Shown piece by piece: positions 7,535 to 15,756 of a stretch of DNA of 32,727 nt (positions are counted from its first letter, which is position 1; each line of letters opens with the position of its first letter). The DNA is taken from positions 1-32,727 of the forward strand of contig NZ_JAGHRE010000024.1 in NCBI RefSeq assembly GCF_017743935.1. The letters run 5' to 3'. This stretch comes from Tropicibacter sp. R16_0 (GTDB lineage: Bacteria; Pseudomonadota; Alphaproteobacteria; Rhodobacterales; Rhodobacteraceae). The notes under the pieces are model-generated. The model worked only from the letters and a program-made list of their open reading frames with translations, was not told the origin of the DNA and ran no database searches. A program made the translations under genes and the position numbers.

Positions 7535-8758
7535 ATGCGCCTGATCATCTCTTTCACCGCCCTGTTTCTCTCTGTCATCTTGCTGCAGCTCTCAACCGGT
7601 GGTGTGGGGCCGCTCGACGCCATTTCCGGCCTGACGCTGGAATTCTCCAAGGAGCAGATCGGTCTTCTGGGCTCGGCGCATTTCATCGGCTTTTTCGTGG
7701 GTTGCTGGTGGGCGCCGCGCCTGATGGGCGGCATTGGCCATTCACGCGCATTTGCCGTCTGCACCGCCCTCGGCGCCATGGGGCTGATCGGACATACCCT
7801 GACCGAAAACCCCTATATCTGGGCCATCCTACGGATCGCCTCCGGTACCTGTGTGGCAGGCTGTTACACGGTGATCGAGGCCTGGCTGAACGCAAAGGTC
7901 ACCAATGAAAACCGCGGCCGCGCCACAGGCACCTATCGCATTGTCGACATGAGCGCCTCTTTGGGTGCGCAGTTGATCATCGCCATCTTGCCGCCCGCCT
8001 CTTACGTCTCCTACAACCTGCTGGCTATCCTGTGCTGTGCCGCGCTTCTTCCCCTCACCCTGACCAAATCCAGCCAGCCCGAAACGCCCAAGGCGCCGCG
8101 TCTGCGCCCCAAGCTGGCCTGGCGCTGCTCGCCGCTGGCTGTGGCGGGTGTGATCGTCGCGGCCCTCAGTTCCGCATCGTTCCGGATGGTCGGGCCCGTC
8201 TACGGCCAAGAAGTGGGTTTGGAGATCGACCAGATCGCGTTCTTCTTGGCGTCCTTTGTTCTGGGCGGCGCCTTGGCGCAATATCCGATGGGCTGGCTTG
8301 CCGACAAATACGATCGTCGCTGGGTTCTGATCTGGCTCTCAGCCGTTGCTGTTGTAAGCTGCGGCATCACCATGGCGGCCAGTGGTTCGGGCACGTTGGG
8401 CGTGATGCTGGCCGCGGGCTTTTTTGGCTTTACCACATTCCCCATCTTCTCGGTCTCGGCCGCACACGCCAATGACTTTGCCACGTCCGAGCAACGTGTC
8501 GAGCTGTCGGCCGCGCTCATGTTCTTTTTCGCCCTCGGAGCGATCGCATCACCTTATGTGTCGTCCTCGCTGATCGACGCCTATGGGCCAGGCGCTCTCT
8601 TTGCCTTTGTCGCCGCCGGGCACGTCGTACTGATCGTCTTTGGTCTGACCCGGATGCGCGCGCGTCCAACGCCGGAAGAGCGCACAAACTACGTCTATGC
8701 GCCGCGCACGTCGTTCACCATCGGGCGACTGCTGCGCCGCCAACGCGAAGGTCGCTAG
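7535..8758 (+). CDS. MFS transporter
   Basis: This inner-membrane secondary transporter of 407 aa has about 12 predicted helices. It opens with the hydrophobic helix RLIISFTALFLSVILLQL, followed by a loop-2-like segment. The second half contains the MFS signature loop GWLADKYDRRWVLI (near residue 260), and C-terminal helices end before a basic tail (RLLRRQREGR). Resemblance is to the YcaD-like group; the substrate is unknown. The frame extends 13 codons upstream to 7496, but ATG 7535 begins directly at the first membrane helix and is preferred; the ribosome-binding site is weak. The gene converges on the OhrR-like gene and their stop codons overlap (8755-8758). Confidence 0.85.
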   Translation: MRLIISFTALFLSVILLQLSTGGVGPLDAISGLTLEFSKEQIGLLGSAHFIGFFVGCWWAPRLMGGIGHSRAFAVCTALGAMGLIGHTLTENPYIWAILRIASGTCVAGCYTVIEAWLNAKVTNENRGRATGTYRIVDMSASLGAQLIIAILPPASYVSYNLLAILCCAALLPLTLTKSSQPETPKAPRLRPKLAWRCSPLAVAGVIVAALSSASFRMVGPVYGQEVGLEIDQIAFFLASFVLGGALAQYPMGWLADKYDRRWVLIWLSAVAVVSCGITMAASGSGTLGVMLAAGFFGFTTFPIFSVSAAHANDFATSEQRVELSAALMFFFALGAIASPYVSSSLIDAYGPGALFAFVAAGHVVLIVFGLTRMRARPTPEERTNYVYAPRTSFTIGRLLRRQREGR

Positions 8759-9219
8759 GGTTCGAGCAATCCGTCCCTAAGTTTGAACAACAGATGCTGC
8801 AGATCCTGCAACTCGGAGTGTGTCATGCCGGTCTGTTCAATCATGCATCCGGTAATTGCAGGGGCTTTGGCCTGTAATGCCCGCCCTTGGTCGGTCAGCA
8901 CAACTTCGACCGAACGCCGGTCGTTCCGGCTGGGTTCCCGGCGCACCAGCCCCATACCCTCGAGCCGCTTGACCAAGGGTGTCATCGTGCTGGTTTCCAT
9001 TCTCAGCACCTTGGCCAAGGTGTTGACCTTTTGCCGGTCCGTTTCCCACAAAAGCGTCAGTGTAATGTACTGCGGATAGGTCAGCCCAAGCTGTTTCAAA
9101 TGCGGGGCATAGGCGCGGCTGACGGCATGCGAGGCCGTGTAAATGCCATAGCAGAACAGCTCATCTGCCCGCGTCGGAACGTCGGTGCTCTGCGTTTCAC
9201 TCACATCCTGCCTCATCAT
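8755..9219 (-). CDS. OhrR-like MarR-family redox regulator
   Basis: This winged-helix repressor of 154 aa matches the OhrR branch of the MarR family. DELFCYGIYTASHAVSRAY carries the N-terminal Cys (residue 23) that in OhrR is oxidised by organic hydroperoxides. LGLTYPQYITLTLLWE follows, then TMTPLVKRLEGMGLV as the recognition helix and RNDRRSVEVVLTDQGRAL as the wing. No ohr peroxidase gene is adjacent; the divergent neighbour is an unknown 75-aa gene. Two copies of a 15-bp operator-like sequence lie in the shared promoter region, one only 5 bp from this start, so the transcript is probably nearly leaderless and autorepressed. The sensing role is inferred from the Cys. Confidence 0.82.
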   Translation of the reverse strand: MMRQDVSETQSTDVPTRADELFCYGIYTASHAVSRAYAPHLKQLGLTYPQYITLTLLWETDRQKVNTLAKVLRMETSTMTPLVKRLEGMGLVRREPSRNDRRSVEVVLTDQGRALQAKAPAITGCMIEQTGMTHSELQDLQHLLFKLRDGLLEP

Positions 9220-9224
9220 TTAGG

Positions 9225-9239
9225 TCGCGCACGATACAA
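9225..9239. promoter_or_regulatory. Candidate OhrR-type operator, copy 1
   Basis: TCGCGCACGATACAA stands 5 bp upstream of the OhrR-like start and is repeated exactly at 9279-9293. Read on the minus strand it begins TTGTAT, a possible -10 element, so binding here would block the regulator's own promoter. Operator function is inferred from duplication and position. Confidence 0.55.
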
Positions 9240-9278
9240 CTTGACACCAGGGAGAACTTAGTCAACCCTGATATTATA

Positions 9279-9293
9279 TCGCGCACGATACAA
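9279..9293. promoter_or_regulatory. Candidate OhrR-type operator, copy 2
   Basis: This is an exact second copy of the 15-mer, 54 bp from the first. With two more bases on the left it forms the imperfect palindrome TATCG-CGCA-CGATA (9277-9290). It lies just upstream of the ribosome-binding site of the 75-aa gene and just after an AT-rich TATTAT (9272-9277), where it could block that promoter. Confidence 0.55.
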
Positions 9294-9308
9294 ACGAAGG
9301 AACTCCAG

Positions 9309-9536
9309 ATGTCTTGGCTACCCACATTGCAGACCGCCACCCCGGAAGAGGGGTATGAACTGGCAATCAAGCTGTCCCGCATGGCTGTGAAAAAGACGCA
9401 ACCCGATGACGAGGCCCGCGCGCGGATGCGGCCAGAGTACGCCAATGATGCAGATAGCCTGATCGCCTCATCCCACGTGGTCGCCGTGAACTTTCAAACA
9501 GTAGCTCAGGCCAACAATCACTGGCGCGATCAATAA
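9309..9536 (+). CDS. Small protein of unknown function, divergent from the OhrR-like regulator
   Basis: I do not recognise this 75-aa protein. It has no signal peptide or membrane helix and is mostly helical in character, with the segments TPEEGYELAIKLSRMAVKK and DEARARMRPEYANDADSLIA, ending in a polar tail. It has no Cys. A GAAGGAACTCC ribosome-binding site supports the ATG. The gene shares a 90-bp promoter region with the OhrR-like regulator, and both exact operator copies lie in that region, so it is probably a target of the regulator. A hairpin terminator follows 16 bp after the stop, so the gene seems to be transcribed alone. A role in peroxide response is only inference from context. 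Confidence 0.65.
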   Translation: MSWLPTLQTATPEEGYELAIKLSRMAVKKTQPDDEARARMRPEYANDADSLIASSHVVAVNFQTVAQANNHWRDQ

Positions 9537-9552
9537 TTCACTCAAAAGACAA

Positions 9553-9580
9553 GGGCCGGATCTGATCCGGCCCTCTTTCG
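9553..9580. terminator. Intrinsic terminator, bidirectional
   Basis: GGGCCGGATC (9553-9562) and GATCCGGCCC (9564-9573) form a perfect 10-bp stem around a single T, so the apical pairs must open to form a loop. TCTTTCG follows on the plus strand and TTGTCTTTT on the minus strand. It lies between convergent genes and can serve both. Confidence 0.85.
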
Positions 9581-9592
9581 CTTGCTGCACGT

Positions 9593-11263
9593 TCAGTGCG
9601 TCGTCGGTTCCACGTCTTCGGCTTCGATGTCCGGGGTCACGTCCTCGGCGACCGGCCCCAGCACACCATTGGCCACGCCGCTCACACCGTGCTCCATCGA
9701 CAGGCCCAGTTCCTCGCCCAGTTTCTTGAGCGCAGGCATCTGCACCGCCATCCCCATGATCGAATCCAGCGCTTGGTTCACCACCGGCTTGTCGCCGCCT
9801 GAGCCACCGCTGCTTGTGGGCATTCCAACACCACCCACCTGGTGGATCTTGATCGAGTCGATCTTTTCGGCCGGTTTGACCATCTCGGCGACGATCCCCG
9901 GCATCGCCTCGATCCGCGCCATGTCGACCTTCATCGCGATCAGCTCGGGCGACAGCACATTCTCGGCCTCGACAATCGCACGCTTACCTTCCGCCTCTGC
10001 CAGCATGTCGTTCTTCTTGGCCTCGGCCCGGATGTTGAGCGCATCGGCTTCGGCCTGCGCCTCTTCGCGGCGCGCCTCGGCGCGGTCAGCGGCAGCCTCT
10101 TTCTCGGCCTGCGCAGACAGGCGGATCGCAGTTGCCTGACGCTCGGCTTCACGCGTGGCTTCGATCAGCACGATCTGCTTCTGACGCTCGGCCTCGGCCA
10201 CTTCGCGCGCGGTTGCCACCGCTTCGGTCGCTTTGGTCGCCTCGGCGCGGGCCAGATCGGCAGACGCACGGGCGCGGCTTTCCTCTTCGGACTTCTGAGC
10301 GATAATGATCTGGCGCTCCTGCTCGGCCACTTCCAACTCGCGCTCTTTGGCGATCTCGGCATCGCGGATCTTGCGCTCGCGCTCGATCTCGGCGGCGCGA
10401 ATGGCCTCTTCCCGCGCAATCCGGGCGCGTTCGGTTTCGCGCACCGAGTCTTCCATCCGTGCAGCAATCTCAGCCTCTTGCGCGGCCTTCATGGTTTCGA
10501 CCTTTTGTGCCTGCTCGATACGGGCCTGCTCTTCGTCCTGTTCGATCAACAGACGCTGACGCTCGGCCTCCATCGAGGCGCGGCGCACTTCGACCTCGGC
10601 ATCCGCATCAATCTGCGCGCGCTCTTTCTTGGACGTGGCGATCACCTCGGCCAGTTTACGCATACCAACGGCGTTAAAGGCGTTGTTTTCATCCAGAGCC
10701 TCAAACGGGGTCTGGTCCAGCGCGGTCAGCGAGACCGATTCCAGCGAGAGACCGTTTTTCAACAGATCCTCGGACACGGCATTCTGTACCTCTTGCACAA
10801 AGTCGGCGCGGTTTTCATGCAGGCCGTCCATGGTCATTTGCGCGGCCACGGCGCGCAGGCCGTCGATCAGTTTACCTTCGATCATCTCGCGCAGTTGCTC
10901 GACATCGAATGTCCGACTTCCCAAGGTCTGGGCCGCGCGTGCGATCCCCTCCTCCGAGGCCATGACCGAGACGTAGAATTCAACGCCCACGTCCACCCGC
11001 ATCCGGTCTTGCGTGATCAGCGCAGCCTCGCCGTTGCGCTGCACCTCAAGGCGCAGGGTTTTCATGTTTACGGGGCTCACCTCATGCAGCAGCGGCACAA
11101 CAATGGTGCCCCCGTCCATGATCACCCGTTTGCCACCTGCCCCGGTTTTCACCAGGCTGATCTCGCGGGTGGACCGGCGATACAATCGGCCCAGAACAAG
11201 GCCAATCAAAAGCAAAACAACAATGACTGAGGCGACAACAATCGCCAGGAACTGAAATTCCAT
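9593..11263 (-). CDS. Flotillin-family SPFH/band-7 membrane protein (YqiK-like)
   Basis: This membrane scaffold protein of 556 aa has one N-terminal helix (FLAIVVASVIVVLLLIGLVLG, residues about 5-25). An SPFH/PHB domain follows to about residue 200 (GGTIVVPLLHEVSPVNMKTL, then TLGSRTFDVEQLREMIEGKL). A very long Ala/Glu/Arg-rich coiled coil of about residues 210-440 comes next, then a conserved flotillin tail (AEGKRAIVEAENVLSPELIA) and an acidic C-terminal end. Flotillins form oligomeric platforms in the inner membrane linked to lipid order and stress. It is downstream of the YqiJ-like gene (61 bp gap), the standard yqiJ-yqiK pair, and both are probably one operon. The repetitive coiled coil explains long spurious open frames on the opposite strand. 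Confidence 0.92.
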   Translation of the reverse strand: MEFQFLAIVVASVIVVLLLIGLVLGRLYRRSTREISLVKTGAGGKRVIMDGGTIVVPLLHEVSPVNMKTLRLEVQRNGEAALITQDRMRVDVGVEFYVSVMASEEGIARAAQTLGSRTFDVEQLREMIEGKLIDGLRAVAAQMTMDGLHENRADFVQEVQNAVSEDLLKNGLSLESVSLTALDQTPFEALDENNAFNAVGMRKLAEVIATSKKERAQIDADAEVEVRRASMEAERQRLLIEQDEEQARIEQAQKVETMKAAQEAEIAARMEDSVRETERARIAREEAIRAAEIERERKIRDAEIAKERELEVAEQERQIIIAQKSEEESRARASADLARAEATKATEAVATAREVAEAERQKQIVLIEATREAERQATAIRLSAQAEKEAAADRAEARREEAQAEADALNIRAEAKKNDMLAEAEGKRAIVEAENVLSPELIAMKVDMARIEAMPGIVAEMVKPAEKIDSIKIHQVGGVGMPTSSGGSGGDKPVVNQALDSIMGMAVQMPALKKLGEELGLSMEHGVSGVANGVLGPVAEDVTPDIEAEDVEPTTH

Positions 11264-11324
11264 GCTAAATCCTCCACTTTGGAATTTTGGTAATGTGCGA
11301 CCCTGTTGGGTCAGGCCCGTGCCG

Positions 11325-12032
11325 TCACTCGGACAGGCCGATCAGGACAAATGCACCACTTCGACGGTTGCGCAGCACCAGCACCTCGGTGCCTTGGTCC
11401 AGCGTCTCGCCATCCTGCAAGGGTTCGGCGCGCAGGTAGTGAAAGTTGCCATACCGGTCCGCGACACGCACCTCGGCCGGGCGGCCGCGAGCGGCCGTGC
11501 CTTGCGTTATGATCCCACGGCGGCGCGCCAGCATACGCTCGGACACGGCCTCGGTCTCGGTCTTGGGCAAAAGGCGGGCAAAGACCCCACCAAAGCCACG
11601 CGCAAACCACAGACCAAAAGCACCGGCAGGGATCGCAGCCCAGATCGCGGGCAGATCCGCCCCGATCAGATTGCGCAAGGCAATCTGCAGGCCCATGCCA
11701 CTCAGGCCAAAGCCCATCAGCAGCACCGCCAACCAGATCATGAAGGGCATCCGCCCCAACCCCAGCCAGCTGGCCGGACCCGGAGTGCTCATCTCGGGAG
11801 CAACCTCCGGCTCTACGTCGGCGATTTCAAACGCGTCGGCATCCACGTCGATGTCCAAATCCAGATCACCGATTTCGGGCGCAACATCGACATCCATGTC
11901 GAGTTCCCCGTCACCAGCCATCAAGCTCCCACCCATGAGCAGCGCCACCAACTCCAGCCCCAGCAAACCGACAAGCAATGCCAGCGCCACGGTGAACGGT
12001 GCAAAAGCCGCATCAAGCAGAAAATCGAACAT
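11325..12032 (-). CDS. YqiJ/NfeD-like membrane protein with OB-fold, flotillin partner
   Basis: This membrane protein of 235 aa has an N-terminal helix (residues about 8-36), a strongly acidic periodic stretch (about 40-80, with repeats such as DMDVDV and DLDLDIDVDAD), two or three further helices (about 95-160), and a C-terminal OB-fold (about 170-235; RGIITQGTAARGRPAEVRVA). This matches YqiJ, the NfeD-like partner encoded upstream of the flotillin YqiK. The frame can be extended by seven codons, but ATG 12032 has an AAGGGG site about 7 nt upstream and is preferred. Acidic repeats of this kind could bind cations; that is inference. The upstream 235 bp shared with metG contain no named feature. 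Confidence 0.82.
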   Translation of the reverse strand: MFDFLLDAAFAPFTVALALLVGLLGLELVALLMGGSLMAGDGELDMDVDVAPEIGDLDLDIDVDADAFEIADVEPEVAPEMSTPGPASWLGLGRMPFMIWLAVLLMGFGLSGMGLQIALRNLIGADLPAIWAAIPAGAFGLWFARGFGGVFARLLPKTETEAVSERMLARRRGIITQGTAARGRPAEVRVADRYGNFHYLRAEPLQDGETLDQGTEVLVLRNRRSGAFVLIGLSE

Positions 12033-12267
12033 CAAAACCCCTTCAGTATACATTCGTATGCAATCAAGATGGGAATCCCATCACAACTTTTCAAGACATC
12101 ACAACCACAAAAGACAACCAAGGGTAATGCAAACCTTACATCAGGCTGTTTTTTCACGCCGGTTTCACAGGGGTGCAACTTAAGGAAAACCGCCCGACCC
12201 AAAGGCCGCCCTTTTGCTGGCCCGCGACATGGGTTAGATGGGCCACAGACATCAGACGGAAACGGAT

Positions 12268-13983
12268 ATGGCACGGATTCTCATCACCTCGGCGATTCCC
12301 TACATCAACGGGATCAAGCACCTCGGCAATCTGATCGGCTCGCAGCTGCCTGCGGACCTCTATGCGCGGTATAACCGCGGCCGTGGCAACGAGGTCATGT
12401 TCCTGTGTGCCACCGATGAACACGGCACCCCGGCCGAGTTGGCCGCCGCCAAGGCAGGCAAACCGGTGGCGGAGTATTGTGCCGAGATGCACGGGGTGCA
12501 GTCGGACATCGCCGACCGCTTTGGGTTGAGCTTTGACCACTTTGGCCGCTCGTCCAGCCCGCAGAACCACAAGTTGACCCAACATTTTGCAGGCAAGCTG
12601 GCCGAGGCCGGTTTGATCCGTGAAGTCAGCGAAAAACAGGTGTATTCCAACGCCGATGGTCGGTTCCTACCGGACCGCTACATCGAAGGCACCTGTCCCA
12701 ACTGCGGCTACGAAAAAGCACGCGGCGACCAATGTGAGAACTGCACCAAGCAGCTCGACCCCACTGACCTGATTGATCCGCGCTCGGCCATCTCGGGCTC
12801 GACCGACCTAGAGGTGCGCGAGACAAAGCACCTGTACCTGTGCCAGTCACAGCTAAAGGATCAGTTGGACGCCTGGATCGACAGCAAGGCGGATTGGCCG
12901 GTGCTGACCACATCCATTGCCAAGAAATGGCTGCACGATGGCGACGGGTTGCAGGATCGCGGCATCACTCGCGATCTGGACTGGGGTGTGCCGGTCAAGA
13001 AGGGCGATCAGGATTGGCCCGGCATGGAAGGCAAAGTGTTCTATGTCTGGTTCGACGCGCCCATCGAATACATCGCCTGCGCCGGTGAATGGGCCGAGGC
13101 GAACGGCAAGACGGACGCAGACTGGGAACGTTGGTGGCGCACCGACAAAGGCGCGGACGACGTGAAATACGTCCAGTTCATGGGCAAGGACAACGTCCCC
13201 TTCCACACCCTGTCGTTCCCGGCGACCATTCTGGGGTCCGGCGAGCCGTGGAAGATGGTAGACCACCTCAAGTCGTTCAACTACCTGAACTATGACGGCG
13301 GTCAGTTCTCGACCAGCCAGGGGCGCGGCGTCTTCATGGATCAAGCGCTGGATATCCTACCCGCAGATTACTGGCGCTGGTGGCTCTTGAGCCATGCACC
13401 CGAGAACAGCGACAGCGAATTCACGTGGGAGAACTTCCAGACCTCGGTGAACAAGGATCTGGCCGATGTGCTGGGCAACTTTGTCAGCCGCATCACCAAG
13501 TTCTGCCGTTCGAAATTCTCCGAAGCGGTGCCGGATGGCGCTTATGGCGAGGCGGAACAGGCGCTGATTGCCGACCTGACAACCCGCGTGCGCGCTTATG
13601 AGCAGCACATGGAAGCCATGGAGGTGCGCAAGTCGGCGCAAGAGCTGCGCGCGATCTGGGTTGCGGGCAACGAATACCTGCAAAACACCGCGCCCTGGAC
13701 CACCTTCAAGACCGATCCTGAAAAGGCGGCCGGTCAGGTGCGCATGGGTCTGAACCTGATCCGGTTCTACGCGGTCCTCAGCGCGCCTTTCATCCCCACC
13801 GCATCGGCCAAGATGTTGAGCGCCATGAATACGCTGGACACCAGCTGGCCCGACGATGTCGAAGCGGCGCTGAGCGCCCTGCCCGCCGGTCACGCGTTCA
13901 CTGTGCCTGAGGTGCTTTTTGCCAAGATCACCGACGAACAGCGCGAGGACTGGCAAGAGCGGTTTTCGGGCATCCGCGACTGA
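12268..13983 (+). CDS. metG: Methionyl-tRNA synthetase
   Basis: This essential cytoplasmic enzyme charges tRNA(Met) with methionine using ATP. The 571-aa sequence begins [20 protein letters not shown] with the class I HIGH-type motif as HLGN at residues 18-21. A four-Cys zinc knuckle (CPNC...CENC) lies near residues 143-160. The KMSKS position, near residue 346, reads [10 protein letters not shown], a variant known in the MetG2-type enzymes of alphaproteobacteria, so the lack of a canonical KMSKS is not a defect. The anticodon-binding helical domain follows; the C-terminal dimerisation domain of longer forms is absent. The frame extends 10 codons upstream, but ATG 12268 starts at the conserved N-terminus. 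A strong terminator follows the stop. Confidence 0.96.
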   Translation: MARILITSAIPYINGIKHLGNLIGSQLPADLYARYNRGRGNEVMFLCATDEHGTPAELAAAKAGKPVAEYCAEMHGVQSDIADRFGLSFDHFGRSSSPQNHKLTQHFAGKLAEAGLIREVSEKQVYSNADGRFLPDRYIEGTCPNCGYEKARGDQCENCTKQLDPTDLIDPRSAISGSTDLEVRETKHLYLCQSQLKDQLDAWIDSKADWPVLTTSIAKKWLHDGDGLQDRGITRDLDWGVPVKKGDQDWPGMEGKVFYVWFDAPIEYIACAGEWAEANGKTDADWERWWRTDKGADDVKYVQFMGKDNVPFHTLSFPATILGSGEPWKMVDHLKSFNYLNYDGGQFSTSQGRGVFMDQALDILPADYWRWWLLSHAPENSDSEFTWENFQTSVNKDLADVLGNFVSRITKFCRSKFSEAVPDGAYGEAEQALIADLTTRVRAYEQHMEAMEVRKSAQELRAIWVAGNEYLQNTAPWTTFKTDPEKAAGQVRMGLNLIRFYAVLSAPFIPTASAKMLSAMNTLDTSWPDDVEAALSALPAGHAFTVPEVLFAKITDEQREDWQERFSGIRD

Positions 13984-14006
13984 TCACGTGCTCATCCGAG
14001 CATGAC

Positions 14007-14044
14007 AAAGCGCCCGCGGTCCTTTCGACGGCGGGCGCTTTTTT
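14007..14044. terminator. Rho-independent terminator after metG
   Basis: AAAGCGCCCGC (14007-14017) pairs perfectly with GCGGGCGCTTT (14031-14041), with a 13-nt loop, and the T run continues to 14044. It lies between metG and the convergent small lipoprotein gene and is strongest in the metG direction. Confidence 0.92.
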
Positions 14045-14060
14045 GTGTTGACCCTGTATC

Positions 14061-14285
14061 TTAGTCGACGATCGGCTGCGACAGCACGAACGTCTGCTGT
14101 TGTGTCTGCGCCGTCGTGCCGCCCTCGGCGTCACGCACCGCGTGCCCGATTTCCGCGCAAGCGTCATAGTTGCCGCTGACACAAGCCGATTTCTGCGACT
14201 GCACACCGGCGGGAATGCTGCGAAGCGGGCTGGCACAGGCCGCCACAAGCCCCGGTACCAGCGCGATGAAAATGATCTTCTTCAT
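14061..14285 (-). CDS. Small lipoprotein of unknown function
   Basis: This is a 74-aa precursor. KKIIFIALVPGLVAAC is a typical lipoprotein signal with lipobox VAAC, so the mature protein of about 57 aa would start at Cys 17 or so and be anchored to a membrane. The mature part carries two more Cys (SACVSGNYDAC, near residues 35-45), which could form a disulfide, then a Gln/Thr-rich tail. I do not recognise the family. A GGGGGAAGG ribosome-binding site upstream of ATG 14285 decides the start; the open frame runs 19 codons further up but loses the signal architecture. It is transcribed towards metG, and the two genes share the terminator between them. Confidence 0.7.
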   Translation of the reverse strand: MKKIIFIALVPGLVAACASPLRSIPAGVQSQKSACVSGNYDACAEIGHAVRDAEGGTTAQTQQQTFVLSQPIVD

Positions 14286-14382
14286 TAGACCTTCCCCCAA
14301 AAATTTTGCCGCTATTCTGCGCCAATTTTTTGAAAAGGCCAAAAGATTCCTTTTGGAGCCGACCGGTAGCGGTTCATTTCAT

Positions 14383-14417
14383 CGCGGCATTGTTCCCAAT
14401 TTCGGAACAATACCGCG
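14383..14417. promoter_or_regulatory. Long interrupted inverted repeat of unknown role
   Basis: CGCGGCATTGTTCC (14383-14396) mirrors GGAACAATACCGCG (14404-14417) with a single mismatch and a 7-bp centre. It lies between the aminotransferase stop and the small lipoprotein start, both on the minus strand. It could end the upstream operon or be a protein-binding site; no T run follows in either direction. Confidence 0.5.
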
Positions 14418-14433
14418 AACTATGGAAGACTGT

Positions 14434-15756
14434 TCAGGGCAAGGCAGTGTTAATGGCAGTGGCCAATCGGTCTGCAATCAACTGCGGGTCCTCGTCCGAC
14501 ATGATAAAGGGCGGCGCCAACAGGACATGATCGCCAACGCGCCCATCCCGTGTGCCCGGCATCGGATAACAAATCAGCCCCTCAGCCACCGCCGCCTTCT
14601 TGATCTTGCCTGCCAGTCCGCGGCTCGGATCAAAGGGCGTCCTGGTCTCACGGTCCTCGACCAGTTCGACACCCCAGAACAGACCCCGCCCCCGAATGTC
14701 GCCCACATGCGCGTGCTGGCCCAACGTGCTGTGCAAGGATGTCTCGACAAGGCTGCCCAATTCCCGAACGCGCGGCATCATCGCCGGGTCCAGCAGCTGC
14801 TTGACCACGGCCAGACCTGCGGCAGTTGCGGTGGGGTGTCCGATATAGGTGTGCCCGTGCTGAAAGAACCCGGACCCCTTTGAGATTGCGTCATAAATCG
14901 CACTTGAGCAAAGCATCGCTCCCACCGGCTGATAGCCTGCCCCCAACCCCTTGGCGATGGTGATGATATCCGGGCGCACCCCTTCGCCATCGCAGGCAAA
15001 CAGATGTCCGGTTCGACCCATGCCGCACATCACCTCGTCCAGGATCAGCAGCACACCGTATTGATCGCAAATCTCACGGATGCGGGCATAGTAGCCTTCG
15101 ACCGCTGGCACGGCGCCCAGGGTCGCTCCGACAACCGGCTCGGCGACAAAGGCCATCACCGTCTCGGGGCCAAGGCGCTGGATTTCCTCTTCCAGTTCGT
15201 TGGCCACCCGCTGGCCATAGTCGGCCAGGCTCTCATGCGCGCCGCGTTCTGCATATTCATAGCAGGGCGCGATGTGGCTGACGCCGATCAGCAGCGGGTC
15301 GAACTGTTGCCGCCGCCAGGCGTTGCCCCCTGCGGCCAGTGCGCCCAGTGTATTGCCGTGATAACTTTGACGCCGAGCAATAAGGTTGCGACGCTCGGGC
15401 TGACCGATTTCCAGGAAATACTGCCGCGCCAGCTTGATCGCGGCCTCGACCGCCTCGGAGCCCCCGGACACGAAATAGACCCGGTCGATGCCCTCGGGCG
15501 CGTTGGCCACCAAAAGGTCGGCCAGCTGTTCGGCGGGATCAGAGGTAAAGAACCCTGTGTGAGCAAAAGCCAGCGTGTCGATCTGCGCCTTGATTGCCTC
15601 GCGTACTGGCTCGTTTGAATGGCCCAGACAAGACACCGCTGCCCCACCCGAGGCATCAAAGTAGCGTTTGCCATGGCTGTCGATCAGATAGCAGCCGTCG
15701 CCCGCCACAGCTGTGGGCAGGCTTGCGTGGCAGTGACGGGGGAAAACGTGGCTCAT
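14434..15756 (-). CDS. PLP-dependent class III aminotransferase
   Basis: This fold-type I class III aminotransferase has 440 aa, the normal length. Visible elements are FDASGGAAVSCLGHSN near the N-terminus, the phosphate-binding VSGGSEAVEAAIKLARQYF segment (about 95-115), ILDEVMCGMGRTG with the PLP-contacting Asp (about 237), and DIITIAKGLGAGYQPVGA with the Schiff-base Lys (near 266). GHTYIGHPTATAAGLAV is the family's conserved segment. Enzymes of this class act on omega- or beta-amino groups; the substrate cannot be read from sequence. Its start overlaps the stop of the upstream BKACE gene (ATGA), indicating translational coupling. Inference: it may make the beta-keto acid that the BKACE enzyme then cleaves. 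Confidence 0.9.
   Translation of the reverse strand: MSHVFPRHCHASLPTAVAGDGCYLIDSHGKRYFDASGGAAVSCLGHSNEPVREAIKAQIDTLAFAHTGFFTSDPAEQLADLLVANAPEGIDRVYFVSGGSEAVEAAIKLARQYFLEIGQPERRNLIARRQSYHGNTLGALAAGGNAWRRQQFDPLLIGVSHIAPCYEYAERGAHESLADYGQRVANELEEEIQRLGPETVMAFVAEPVVGATLGAVPAVEGYYARIREICDQYGVLLILDEVMCGMGRTGHLFACDGEGVRPDIITIAKGLGAGYQPVGAMLCSSAIYDAISKGSGFFQHGHTYIGHPTATAAGLAVVKQLLDPAMMPRVRELGSLVETSLHSTLGQHAHVGDIRGRGLFWGVELVEDRETRTPFDPSRGLAGKIKKAAVAEGLICYPMPGTRDGRVGDHVLLAPPFIMSDEDPQLIADRLATAINTALP

Noticed and set aside
9842-11230. 462-codon plus-strand frame
   Set aside because: It is the mirror of the flotillin coiled coil, whose repetitive GC-rich codons keep the opposite strand open; its composition (Gly, Leu, His, Arg) is not protein-like.
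9593-11263. Long coiled-coil repeats as a tandem DNA repeat
   Set aside because: The periodicity is at protein level (Ala/Glu/Arg heptads) without exact nucleotide units.
11262-12374. 370-codon plus-strand frame
   Set aside because: It lies antisense to the YqiJ-like gene and runs into the start of metG in another frame; no domain is seen.
13306-13335. Missing KMSKS as a sign of a defective metG
   Set aside because: [10 protein letters not shown] occupies this place in the alphaproteobacterial MetG2-type enzymes; all other motifs are intact.
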